Source: Diphasiastrum complanatum (taxonomy: Eukaryota; Streptophyta; Lycopodiopsida; Lycopodiales; Lycopodiaceae). From it: a DNA stretch of 64,000 bases. Made by a program: the position numbers and the translations under genes. Positions 45,130 through 56,459 of this stretch are shown here, in pieces; position 1 is the stretch's first letter; each line of letters opens with the position of its first letter. The DNA lies in the NCBI GenBank assembly GCA_029204225.1, contig CM055097.1:45263366-45327365 (forward strand). The letters are read 5' to 3'. The notes under the pieces are model-generated. The model was not told where the DNA came from. It did not search any database and worked only from the letters and a program-made list of their open reading frames with translations.

Positions 45130-46385
45130 TCTCTTTGTGTCTAGAATCCTCAAAATGCATGGATCTAGAAAATGTCCTTTATGTACCATCAATCACCAGG
45201 AATATGCTTAGTGTTGGTTTACTCTTAGAAAGTGGTTTGGATGTCCACTTTAAGCATGGTGTTTGTTTCATCTTGAAGAATGATGTTTGCATTGCAAAGG
45301 GATTTAAGCATGGAAGATTGTTTAAGTTGGAAGCTAGTGTTGCTTTTGAAAGAATGAGCTTGGCAAAGGAGGAGATCACTCAAGAGGAGATCTTGGCAAA
45401 GTGTGATCCTGATTGCATTGAGGAGGAGCATCAAAAGGAGGAAGATCTTGAGGATCAGCTTCAAAGCATGAGAGTTCCAAGGGAGTCCTCAATGACAGTG
45501 GCCGAGTCATCAAATTGCATGCAAATTGTCCATTCAAGTGTGCATCTTGCAAGGGTGGTGAGCATTGAAGAGTCTACTATCTTTGAATACTTTTTGGAAA
45601 GTAGTAGTAGACATGAGGTTACTTGTTTCTTACCTTTAAGATTCATGGTGTTTATTACTTTGTATGACAAGACAATGAAATGGGTTGCTTTGAAATCTAC
45701 ATTTGTTATTGATAAAGCGATTTCATTGGATAACTATTTTTGTAATAGTTTGAATAGAGTCATAAAAGATGAAACATCATTTGCTTTCAAAATCTTTGTG
45801 TCCACATGCTTTGTGCATGATCATTCCAATGTAAAGACCAAAGATTATCCTATTTCAATGATAGGAATAATGGTAGTGTTTTGCTCTTCAAGTAGAAATT
45901 GTAGAATCTACTTGTTTTCAACCAAAGAATTTGTCAATGGTGGAAATGTGATCTTTCAAGAGTGGAAGATTTGTAAACTTGAAGAAGCACCTTTGGATCA
46001 ACACCTTATTCAATTCATTGATGGTTTGGAGTCAAGTCGAGTGGAGGAGCAAGCTCAAGACCGAGGACTCCAAGAAGAACCATGAGTATCAAGATGGAGC
46101 CATCTAGGCTCAATCATATGGATCAAGCAAGGCAAGTTGTCTTTGGCAACAATATGTATGCACTTAATAGTTTTATTGATGTATCTTCAAGTGCACAAAA
46201 TGCCTTGGAATCCATGGCTTGGCATGATGTTTAGTTTTGAAGAGTGCTACATGTATATAGACACATTTATGGAACATCTTGTAAGGGATCCTCTAAGAGG
46301 TGGTGAAAGATCCTTCATGGACATCATTCTCTATTGGAGTCTCAAAAGTTCCTTGTTTGTAGCTGGATTTTTTAGACACTTCTAA
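45130..46385 (+). pseudogene. Non-autonomous copia derivative (copia-E, copy 2)
   Basis: An open frame from 45135 to 46085: MDLENVLYVPSITRNMLSVG (protease end), GFKHGRLFKLEASVAF, EEEHQKEEDLEDQLQSM linker, SSNCMQIVHSSVHLARV, DNYFCNSLNRVIKDETSFA and KIFVSTCFVHDHS (integrase C-terminus), then an extension to GLESSRVEEQAQDRGLQEEP. The same unusual joining without the integrase core occurs at 18318-20435. About 300 bp of shared non-coding tail follow, then the polypurine tract and LTR at 46442. The long open frame of 316 codons is notable among decayed neighbours. The 5' part is lost at 45130 against the 3'-ORF remnant. Confidence 0.7.
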
Positions 46386-46427
46386 AAGCATTCATTCATC
46401 TAGCAAGAGAGTTGTAGATAGATCAAG

Positions 46428-46441
46428 CAAAATTTGAGGAG
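46428..46441 (+). other. Polypurine tract
   Basis: AAAATTTGAGGAG directly upstream of the LTR start TGTGAAAA. Confidence 0.7.
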
Positions 46442-47142
46442 TGTGAAAAATTGCCAAAAATTGACAAATCTAGCTTGATCAAAGACCATGTAGAACATTG
46501 TAAATATTGTGTGTAATTGGGTTCCACACATGTAAGTCCAAGATGCCACGTGGCAACCCACTCCTAATATAGGTTAGGTCAAGTCAAGAGAGTTGGTCAT
46601 GTCTATTTGGTGGTCATCCCTACTTTATAGGACCTACACCTAAGTTTAAGGTAAAAATTTGACCAACTAGCTACCTACCAAGCATAACTCTAGGAAATAG
46701 ACTAGGGTTTCATTTTAGGTCAAGGAGAGTGAGTTAACTTCCTTATTACATGCTGGAAATCCACCTAACTTCAAGAAGGAAGTCGAATTTGCTATGTATT
46801 CCCTCTCTCCATAGTGAGAAGATAGAAAATTTTTGGAGCTCATTGGCAATCTCAAGCTAGTTCACTATGTACATTGAGTTTTTGTGATCCAAATGAAACC
46901 AAATCAATTTCTATTTGTTTCTCAGGTTGAAGGCCGTACTACAGCCTGTAGTACACACGTGTGGGCTCGGATTTCAATGTTTATCAATGCTTTTGATTGT
47001 TAATGCTTGTTGTTTGTCAAATTGCCAATCTAGATCAACTTTTTTGTGTCTAGTTTTTTGATAGATTGTTAAGCAAGCATCCAATCACTCTTGTGGATCT
47101 TTTGTAGATCCATTTATGGTCCTGAAGTACAGTACTTTCACA
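46442..47142 (+). repeat. Copia 3' LTR (LTR1 type, 701 bp)
   Basis: TGTGAAA...TTTCACA ends, same family as 28548-29293. No primer site follows, so this is the true 3' boundary of the copia-E copy. Confidence 0.85.
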
Positions 47143-48093
47143 CATTTGATTTTCCTGATTTCAAAAGTCTACACGATGATATGCTCCAATACGTCAGACT
47201 GGAGGCTCCAATTCTCATGTTGCCATATTTAACAAAGGAAGTTTTTTCATATTTTATTATGTTGAATTCTTCATATGAATTTTGATTTCACATTGTTTCT
47301 CATTAATTTATTATTTTCTGATTGCAGTGATCATTGGAGCTTATATGTGTTGTCCTTATACATCAATGATGAGGGTGTGTGTAACATTAGAGGAGTTTTA
47401 AATCCAAAAAAGACCCTTCGTAAAGATTTTTTTTATATTTTTTCTTACACATGGACCAATCAAAACACTCAAATTTGAAATCTACGTAACGTAACTTTTT
47501 GAGTCCACATTTTGATTCCACACTAAAAATGGCATAACTTTTTAGTAGTAAGTCCGAATTTATTGGAGTTTGGTGCATTGGAAAGGACTTGACAAGGACT
47601 TTCCAATAATATGTTAGATAATATACTTTTGAGCTACAATCAAAAAGTTATGGCAAGTCAAATGTATTAGTGTTATAATAGTTTAATAATATAAGCTACA
47701 TCTTGCACGAATTTTTATAGGGTCTTTACTGGAACTCTTTCCAGTACCAAATGCAAAAGCATATACGAAGCTAAAAATTGTTGATGCAGAGGTAAAAATT
47801 TATCAATATCAGTTCGACGCACCCTTGTAGTTATTGTTTGGATTCTTTTCATAACATGCGCGCTGATCCGATATTCAAAAATTATTTTTTTGATATCGGT
47901 TCGACGCGCCCTTGTTTTCGTTGTAGATTTAATTATAACATCCTGCGCGTTGATCCGATATCTTATAATATTAAAATTTGGATTCTACAGTCCTCCCAAC
48001 AGGTTGATTCTGTCAGCTGTGGTTGGTATACCGTATGCAATGCCAAAACTTTTTTAATTGGCTTGCACTACAAGATAGACTTCCAAATCTAGA
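47143..48093 (+). pseudogene. Ulp1/C48-type cysteine protease remnant
   Basis: 47143-47248 reads DFKSLHDDMLQYVRLEAPIL, MLPYLTKE; an AT-rich putative intron (about 88 bp, GT...TTGCAG) follows, then SDHWSLYVLSLYINDEGVC from 47328 with the His-Trp motif of the Ulp1 fold. After more AT-rich sequence, an acceptor-like TTCTACAG leads to SSQQVDSVSCGWYTVCNAK (from 47991), carrying the Gln and catalytic Cys (Q...SCGWY). The first splice as drawn is out of phase and no continuous gene can be read, so it is probably decayed. Ulp1 proteins remove SUMO; such domains are also carried by some plant MULE- and CACTA-type transposons. The origin here is unknown. Confidence 0.5.
47805..47962. repeat. Two tandem imperfect palindromes with a GATATCGGTTCGACGCGC motif
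   Basis: Arms at 47892-47909 and 47945-47962 pair at 16 of 18 positions; a related pair lies at 47805-47820 and 47858-47875, a period of 87 bp. The motif (GATCCGATAT / TTCGACGCG) also appears in the 35.35-35.96 kb tandem repeat. Confidence 0.75.
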
Positions 48094-50609
48094 AGAGATA
48101 ATCTTCGATTAATAACTTTTAATTGTGTTTTTGTTTTTTTTCTAATTCAAATTAATATTAACTGAGTTTTGATTAATTACATTTAATTGTGTTTATGTTT
48201 TTTCTTTTCAGTTTAAATATCCGAAGGTCTCTCCATTGGAGATAATGCACTTCAGACAACAGACCATAAAGCTTGTGATCGTCCAAGCTACTTCCAACTG
48301 GAGAAATGGATTTAGAGATCATAGATAGTTGATACTGATTAAATATTCATCTCACTTGATGTGGATGAGCCACATATACAGAAAATTTTAATAGAAATAT
48401 ATTTATAGTTTTTCTATGGTTGTTCATTTTTTTTTTCTGTTATTAATTCGGGTTATGATTCATTCATCTTCAATTTTTACGATTTTTCGACATGTTTGTT
48501 TTTCATAGCCTTGGTCTGCCTCGTCTTTACCTTCAAAATGATGATCTGATCGAACCTTTGCCACAATCAATCCAAACGTGCGACATTAGTTCACTCAGAT
48601 TTGTTGCAACAAAGCTTTAATAAGATCATCATCTGAACATATCCAAATATGCCAAGACAAGGACAATACAGACCAAGGCAATGAAGACCAAAAATACAAC
48701 CAATATATACGAGACATCAACAAGGGCAAGCATCGATTCGATATCTGATTGTAGTGGTCACTGGAGTTCAAGTGACTAAAGATCTCCCCAATGGAGATAA
48801 TGCATTTCCTGCAGGAGACAACGAATCTTGTTATCAAAAACTCATATTATCCAGTTGCAATTACATTGTGTGTTGCACCATGGAAATGGAGATCATAGAA
48901 ATGAAAGATCCTCATAGAAAAAGTGGTTCATATATTTTCAAATATGATGTATACAAAAAATTGTATTACATAATATAAAATTCCATAGTTCATAATCTAT
49001 GGATCTTCAATTTATATGGATGTTCCAATGTCTTTGCATTTTATATGCTCTTCCTGCCTTACTCTTACCTGCACAAGAAAAATTGTTTTAGTTAATATAT
49101 TTTATGAAACCGATTCACTTAGAAATAGAAAAAAAGAAATATTTCTATATCGAAATTGCCAGTACTGAGGTAGATCAAATTGCAACATGTCTCGTTCTGA
49201 TCGAATGTGATTGAGACACCAATCTTCCTTGACCTCAACCATTGCAAGAATGTTGTCATTTCTTTTCACTGTTATCTGAAGTTGCTCTTGAGGGTTATAC
49301 CAAAATCTTGATCAAGTGGCTTCCAAACGTTTTTGCATTTAATCCATCTTCTATAATAAAACAACAAAGTGAGTATTTGTTTTTCGATGTGATATCTAAA
49401 TGTCATGGATGAGTAAAATACTCTGCACTCAACTTGCTGATTTTGTTTTGTATCCCAACCATCATCCAACAACTCGGCGATTATATAAGCACTCGAGTCC
49501 TAACAAATAAACATTGTTTTTGTTCTCCAAACATTGCATTGAGCTCATTGTGAACAAACCTCTGCTCAAGATCAGCGAGCTACAGTGGGTAGAAAAATCA
49601 CCTATTTTCTGCCCACCTTCCGAAGTCATAGCTCTTGCAAACTGATGTTCATGACTAGACACCTCTTGCGATAAGCTGGGTTTTCTCAATCACACCTCAG
49701 GTTATGTTTCTTCTCAAAGTTGCTATCTGTATGATGAATGTACTCTCAATGGAATGCTAATTACGATGGTACGTGTGCATGCTTTCAATTATGCATGATG
49801 AAGCACTGCTAACGGGTTAGACTAAAAGATGAAAGGATGTAAAGTGATGTATGAAGGATTGTTAACTGCGAGAATACGATAATGACAATCTGACTATCCT
49901 AGCTTGCATGGGTCTTTGACGGTTAGAAACACGTACTTGTTATTTCATATTCACTTGAATCAACAAACATGTAGTTTGGCCAAAGTATGTGGAACGTGAT
50001 GATATGCATGGTGGAAGCTTAGATCGTATTAGTCTTAGCATGCTAGTTATATCATTGTTGTTATTGTATGTGATGTGACTTGTATAAAGAAACTGTTTTC
50101 TATTGATAAACCGTCAGTTGTTGATACTACTCAATTATCATGTGTTATTGATGGTTATTATGAAAAACAAAGTTGAGCAAGCATATTATTATTGTGTTAT
50201 ATGAAGTCGCTAACTTAAATACTGGGCCCAACCTCTTTGAAACACAAGAGCAGGCAATCCACCAAATGTGGCCAAAATGTACCACTTTGGTTAAGTCTCA
50301 CTAGTCACACCCACTGTTGAAAATGTCTAACGAAATACCTAAACCTGACAGATGGCGAAATACTACCGCTCATCAAACAGAGCGATACGTATAACTTACA
50401 TCCCCACAGACACAGAGCATAACATCAATGAGCGAATCTTATGTAGGCCCTAAAGAGAAATATATTCATCAAATGAGGACCTATAAAGCACACCCTAGTA
50501 GTGCAAAACCACCCTAGAGAGCATGACGCCAAACACATGGGGTTAGAGGCAGTCACTAAGGGTAATACTCTAATAAAAAACCACAGAAAAAAAAAATGTA
50601 TAGTTACAT
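48094..50609. other. No gene recognised, 2.5 kb
   Basis: AT-rich. A GGAGATAATGCA-containing stretch near 48238 is loosely repeated near 48795. Short minus-strand frames at 49272-49689 show no known domain. Confidence 0.4.
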
Positions 50610-51033
50610 ATGAGTAGAGTTGAGTATCAAATCCTGCCGTCACTCGGCGATGTTTGCCAAATGTACAAAAGAGGAATATTACGATACCACTTCTACACCC
50701 TAGAATTCCATCATAACCTACTGCCTGGTGACAGTTTGATTAGGGTACATCAATGCGGGAAACATAGTTATCTAGAGGTATACAAGCTTGTGATTGATGG
50801 GTATTGGCATCTGACAGATGCCACCTCCAGAAATAACACAATCTCTTACACAAATCCCAATCTTTGAGCCACCAGTACACTCATCTGTAGCATCTAACAG
50901 TGATAGCGAAAATCTAGTGAATGATTCTAGAAGAGCATGGTTTCAACACATTGAACTGGTTCTAGGAACTCGTAGTAAAAGTCTTGCTAATGATTCTGTT
51001 ACTAGCCCCCATATGCAAGTAAGGACGATCTAG
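50610..51033 (+). pseudogene. Possible copia integrase-RT linker fragment
   Basis: Two overlapping frames; the second (SVASNSDSENLVNDSRRAWF) has the Ser/Asp/Asn-rich character of a copia linker, and a copia RT follows after repeat R1. No catalytic motif is present, so the call is weak. Confidence 0.25.
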
Positions 51034-51089
51034 GAATCCGGGTCTGTACCTAGAAACCAAGTGAAGATAGCAACCTCTCCCTGCAATCA

Positions 51090-51240
51090 TACTTCTGAGA
51101 GCCTGAAAACTCTCATTGATTGGGAGTACGGGGTGACTAGGATGACCCCCAGGATTGGAAGCAATAATTGACCCTAGTCATTCATGTAAGGGCAGTGTGG
51201 GCCCTTTTCCTCACTGGGGCTTTCTGGCGGGACCAATCCC
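51090..51240 (+). repeat. Dispersed repeat R1, second copy (truncated)
   Basis: Similar to 37520-37670 over about 150 bp (GGGCAGTGTGGGCCC and neighbours). It ends abruptly against the start of a copia RT frame. Confidence 0.7.
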
Positions 51241-52735
51241 CTGTCGGCATGCAATGGAACAAGAGATATCATCTATGCACAAAAACAATGTTTGGGAGCT
51301 TTCATGTTTACCAGAAGGGAAGAACGTGGTGGATTGCAAGTGGAGTTTTAAACCAAAGATAAATGCAGATGGAACCATTGAGCACCACAAAGCCAGACTT
51401 GTGGCAAAAGTTTTTTCACAAAAAATTGGTGTTGATTATTTTGAGAGATTCTCACCAGTTGTCAGAATGACAAGCATTAGGTTGTTACTTGCCTTTGCAG
51501 CCAAACATGACCTGGAAGTTCATCAAATTGATGTGAAAATTGCATTCCTGCATGGAAGTCTTGAGGAGGAAATCTTTATGAAACAACTTGAAGGCTTTGA
51601 AGACAATGAGCACCTAGAAAAGGTATGCAGACTGAAGAAAAGTGTATATGGGCTAAAACAGGCTGCTCAAGGATGGTACAAGAGAATTGACAGCATTCTC
51701 AAAACCATGAGATTTCAACCAATCAAGTCTGATTCAAATGTCTACATTTACAGAGATGACAACATTTTCCTTATCATGATTGTATTTGTTGATGATTGCC
51801 TAATGATTGGAAACAGTTTGGAGCTTATTGACATCACAAAGGAAAAGCTATCTTTTCACTTTGAAATCACAGATCTTGGTGAGGCAAGACTATACACAGG
51901 GACAACAGACATACGAAATCCCTAAAAATCAAGCAGTCAAGATATGCATTGAAAGTGATAAAGAACTACAACATGAAGAATTGCAAAGTAGTCTCAACAC
52001 CAATGGATACTAGTGCAATTCTCACCAGACAGGAGTGTCCTCAAAATGATGAACAAAAGTTAGAAATGTAGAACACTCCATATCGAAATCTCATAATGTA
52101 TTTGACAGTATGTACCAGGCTTGATCTAGCATACCCAATTTATTCACTTAGTCAATATTCCAACAACCCAGGAAAGGTTCACTGGAGGTTGGCAAAAAGA
52201 ATAATTCAATACTTGAAAGGGACCTCAGACTTTGGCATCACCTATGATGGAAACAAAGAATTTATACTTAAAGCTTACAGTGATGCAAGCTACGGGAGTT
52301 GTAGAGATGACTTTAAATCTATTTCTGGTGGCTGTTTTTAGTTATGTGATGCAGTTGTTAGTTGGATAAGCAATAAGCAAACACTGATCATGCAATCATC
52401 ATGTGAATTAGAATATGTGGCAGCCTCCAAGAGTGCAAATGAAGTTGCACGGCTACAGATGATTCTTCAAGGAATTGGAGAAAAACAGATGGAAGCCACA
52501 ATAATGAAGATGGATAGTGTGAGTGCAATATGCCTATCTGAAAATCCAATTTTTCATTAAAAAACAAAGCATATTCCTCACTCAAGTATCACCATGTGAG
52601 AGACACGATTGAGAAAGGTGAAATATCCATGGAGTATGTAAAAACATTAGAGATGGTTGCTGACATAATGACGAAGCCACTGTGTCAAAAATCATTTAAG
52701 CAGCACGGAATAAAAATGGGAATTGGACCTGAATG
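51241..52735 (+). pseudogene. Ty1/copia reverse transcriptase and RNase H (copia-F)
   Basis: Frame from 51240: MEQEISSMHKNNVWELSCLP, KARLVAKVFSQKIGVDYFER, DVKIAFLHGSLEEEIFMKQL, LKKSVYGLKQAAQGWYKRI, IVFVDDCLMIGN (FVDD for YVDD), ITDLGEARLYTG. After a break near 51900: YLTVCTRLDLAYPIYSLSQY, LKAYSDASYGS and an RNase H end with SAICLSENPIFH and a readable ADIMTKPLCQKSFKQHG. Stops occur near 52068, 52340 and 52557, and there are frameshifts. The gag, protease and integrase are missing. Its 3' end leads into a purine tract and LTR. Confidence 0.85.
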
Positions 52736-52750
52736 AAAGATCTCAATTCA

Positions 52751-52758
52751 AGAGGGGG
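52751..52758 (+). other. Polypurine tract
   Basis: AGAGGGGG immediately before the LTR start TGTTAAGAATG. Confidence 0.8.
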
Positions 52759-53278
52759 TGTTAAGAATGTGAACTTCAACCTTTCATCAGCCTTCAGTGG
52801 ACTCATAACCAAGTGATGAGGACAGTTGCAGATGCAGACAAAAGGGAAAACCGACTGCTCAATAAAGTGAAAAGCCAGACAGATTTAAAGATGCAGATTA
52901 GGTTTACAAGATTAGTTAGTCTATTCTTAGACATTCTATATAATGCCAATGTTGTGGCTAGCGTTTTTAGTCAGAGGAATAGATAGATAGAAGAGAATAG
53001 CTTGCTCTACGCTGTTATTTTTCTCACACAGAGACAATACAAGTTTATCTAGTTGTGTTCTATCTATTCTGCAGTCTTCTTTTCTGTAGCACAAATCTTG
53101 CAGGTATTCTCTGTCTTCTGTTATTCACTGTGGCATTTTTGTGTCGCTAACTGGTTGTACCATCTGTAGGGAGTGTGGATTCATAATATGAAGTGGGATT
53201 TATGTTTTGCCCTTGCTTCTGTTATATGCTAGAGGTCCTCTTGTGTTGTTAACTGCAAGTTTCTTGTACTGTTAGACA
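52759..53278 (+). repeat. 3' LTR of copia-F (end approximate)
   Basis: Starts TGTTAAGAATGTG after the purine tract; TATATAA at 52937-52943 would be its TATA box. A terminal CA was not fixed; several candidates lie between 53100 and 53280. Confidence 0.55.
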
Positions 53279-53675
53279 TTTTTTTGTCACCAAACACATT
53301 GCAAAATTTCAGCGAAATCACTTCCAATCTGGTCGTTATGACGATCTGGATAACCCAAGCTATATAATAGAGAGTCATTCGGCTGCAAATCTAATATTGA
53401 GTATACAACACACCTTTCCGTCTCTGTGAGGACAACAAGATCAACAGGCATGTTCTTTCTCACAGTCTCCGTCTGTTGCAACCGAGTTACAGATGAGTAC
53501 CGATAGAAGCTTTTAGTGATTTCTCAGATACTTTGCTGTATAATTTGCCAAAATCTGAATATATATTCATTGATTACGTCTAAATGCTGAAACTTGAAAG
53601 TCTCCATAAAATCAAAGAAATAGTCTGAGACATTATAATATCATAGTTAAGTATTGACGCAACTCACAGGATCAA
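53279..53675. other. No gene recognised
   Basis: Non-coding AT-rich sequence between two LTR pieces. Confidence 0.45.
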
Positions 53676-53763
53676 ACCTACGCGTGACAACTAACTTCAT
53701 CTCCTTGATGCTTGAGTGCTTGGATCTTGGGTTGAGGATAGGCTAGGAAGTAAACTCACTACA
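53676..53763 (+). repeat. LTR-T 3' end fragment
   Basis: Matches the last about 90 bp of the LTR at 30481-31219 (CGCGTGACAACTAACTTC to ACTCACTACA). No TGGCGCC primer site follows, so it is a truncated or solo LTR piece. Confidence 0.7.
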
Positions 53764-54642
53764 TGTTGTCCCATGAGAGACATTATACATACATTTCAAT
53801 GTTTTCAAATCGCCTGCAAGGAGCCATTGAATTTGAAAACTTCCATTGTTTTCGACTGTAAATTTTTCACTCTCCAAATGTCTCTTTATATTCTCGCCAT
53901 AATTTATACGTGAAATATCCATGAAAGTATTTTATGGTCCTCTTTCAAGACCTATACAGAAGCAAGTAATGTCCACTCAAATCATGGTTCTATCGATTGA
54001 TTAAGCTACTTCTAAGGCGGTCTCCCTACTAGAAGATGATCCTAATCAAAAAGAGAATATTTAAGTATTACTATGGCTGCCCCCCAACTAGTGATTTCTT
54101 ACCTAAAGGTCTAAATAATCCTAGTTAACTCCACAAGGCAATAGAGATGAATGATAAACAATTATCCCATAATAAAATGCAAAGCAAATGAATGGAGAAG
54201 GCCTAGTGGGGATCAAGCACCTACCATAAGGTATTCAATCACCAATGAAAAAACAAGATAGCATAAAAAGAGAACACACAAAGAGTGTTCTATTATCGCA
54301 ATAGCTTATACAAGTGTTGTTGAAGGCACACCTCCACGCCCATATATGCCAAGAGTGGTGGGCCTATGTTCTAACATGCTTATGGGACTAAACTTAAGCT
54401 TAATGCTAATTAACATGTAAAATGCACTTAACTTAATGAACTTAGGATTTAAATCTTAACTTAGACTTTTTAAGTTAAACTATTACAAATGGCTGTTTGT
54501 AATAGTTAAAATTCAATAATAAAAGGTTCTAAGTATAAGGTTTTCCTAAGTCTATATTTACTTATCAATAGAATTTACTTGTGAGCTTACAAAACACATG
54601 CCACAATAAATTCGTAAACTTGGTCTAATATGAGGGCTAACA
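53764..54642 (-). repeat. Putative LTR (LTR-T2) of a minus-strand gypsy element
   Basis: On the minus strand it begins TGTTAGCCCTC directly after a purine tract at 54643-54657. The region is non-coding, with TATAAGC near 54305. The 3' limit is unknown. Confidence 0.5.
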
Positions 54643-54657
54643 TTATCCCCCTCTTTA
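54643..54657 (-). other. Polypurine tract before LTR-T2
   Basis: The minus strand reads TAAAGAGGGGGATAA, whose first TAA is the stop codon of the neighbouring 3'-ORF. Confidence 0.65.
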
Positions 54658-56330
54658 TTGGATTGGCGGTCCCACGCCAATGGCAGCTACGCGTTTTCGG
54701 GCTATTTTGTCGTAGGTCTTCTTGTTGAGTGTTACCTTGATGGCATGCACTTCTTTGCTAACGTGCTCCAACATCTGCCATCATAGATTATTCAGGAATG
54801 GCCGCGGTCCATAGTAATGGAGCATGTTCTATAGAAAGCCATGTGTTTGCCAAAGTTTGATCATGTCAACGTGAAGGGCACTTGTCATGGCAACACAATA
54901 ATAAAGCCCGAGCCATAGTGAGGTGATCCATCTCTGTGACTAGAGGCTTATCAATATCCAATAGAATGAGAGGAAGTGAATGATCCCAATTAGATGCCAA
55001 GGGTGCCAAGAAGGTGATGAGGCTGCAATTGTCGACGAAGTAGCGCACACTTCTGTCTAGGCACCGATGATATCTCTTATAGAACTGGCTGCAGTTTCAA
55101 ATGAATTTCTGGCTGGATCATCTGTTCATACATATTCAATAAGAATAGACCAATAGATCTTGTTGGTCGTGAACTTTGGTGTGAAAGGTTCATGCCGTTT
55201 GAGAGGGCATTACTCTGGGTTTACCCGCAAATATGTGGGCGCGTTGAGATAGTGTAAGAATGCCAACTTATTTGCCAAGAATATGGCCCGTCTCCAAGCT
55301 GGTTGAGGCTCTAGTGCTTGAACTTTGGCTTCGTGTGTGTGACACTGCTTGAGATCAGGTATGGTAAACCCACCGCACTCTTCTTCCGTCATAGTAGGAT
55401 ATTTGGTCTTAAATTCATTTGACTCGAGCATGTCTTGACTTGGATTTTGGGGGTCACCCGATGCTGTTCAGGAGTTACCATTGCGGGTGGTAGAGGATTG
55501 GGAGATGTGAGAGGTTGACTCGAGTTTTGTTGGAAGTCGAGGGAACCGGGTTTGGAAGTAGGATTGGTGAAGATTAGATGGTGTCAAAATGTGGGGGATG
55601 TCGGAGTGTGGAGGAGATGAGGTTACATTGTTGGGTTGTCCCTCCCTCATATATTGGTTATGAGGTGCTCCCTCTTCTTGTGAATCAGGGCCTTGTTGTT
55701 GATCTTGATATTGACCATCTGTGGCTGCTGTTGTTGAGTTGTCGAATAAATTCCTTGGACCCACTCCACCATCCCCCTGATCATCCCGTGGTTGTGGACG
55801 AATATGAATTTGTTGATGCTGGGCATGATCAAGAGGTGGTATTTGTTGAAGCTGCTTAATTTGCTCTTCTAGACGTTGGATTTGGTTATTCAGTGCAGCA
55901 TCTGAAAGGATGTGCTCTGTTGGAGTTGTTGCACCTCCGCCTGGACCGCCTTAAGCTTTTGCCCCATCTGTTGATATGCAGAAACTAGAATTATCATGCC
56001 CTCCAAGATAAGTAGTGGAGCAGATCGTTGACAATCAATTTAAGTGAGTTGTCCCATCATAGCGGCATGTAATTCTTGGTTAGAACTGGTTTCTTCATCC
56101 AAGAGTCATTGGAGCTGAGTCAGCTGGTTGTCTTTCTAGGTTGCGTTGGCTTGGAGCTGCTCCACTAGTGCTTGCATCTGGGCGATCTGGTCGAAGGTGA
56201 GTTCTTCGTCCCGACGTACGTGGTGCTACTTGTTTGTTAGCATGCTGTACTGCTTGTGTCGCATCCTATAATTGGCTGGTGAGCGTTAAATTTTCTTGAA
56301 TAGTATTGTCCCAATAGGTTTGAAATTCAA
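54655..56330 (-). pseudogene. Unrecognised ORF (3'-ORF family, copy 2) with coiled-coil N-terminus
   Basis: Unrecognised family, same blocks as 44253-45125. On the minus strand: Gln/Leu heptad stretches from about 56210 (DQIAQMQALVEQLQ, KLKAVQAEVQQLQQ, QIQRLEEQIKQLQQ) predict a coiled coil. A Pro/Ser/Gln-rich linker (55764-55470) follows, then EPQPAWRRAIFLANK...YLNAPTYLRVNPE (55330-55213), NWDHSLPLILLDIDKPL near 54960-55010, a basic EVHAIKVTLNKKTYDKIARK and GVGPPIQ ending at TAA (54655-54657) on the purine tract. Several stops and frameshifts interrupt it. It would be about 550 residues when whole. The position, last before the 3' LTR, is the same as in copy 1; the LTR differs. Confidence 0.55.
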
Positions 56331-56459
56331 AAATTGCCTGGGCAAGGTATTTCCGTTCTTCGTGACTTTTTCGAATTGCCACGTGTCCAAAAATCAAGAG
56401 TCTCTCCAGTATCTTCCTCCCCTCCCGTTTATACCATTCTCCATCTGTAGGGATAGCCT
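56331..56459. other. Non-coding spacer
   Basis: Nothing recognised. Confidence 0.4.

Noticed and set aside
49272-49689. Two adjoining minus-strand ORFs as a gene
   Set aside because: Short, no domain, AT-rich context, no splice or homology support visible.
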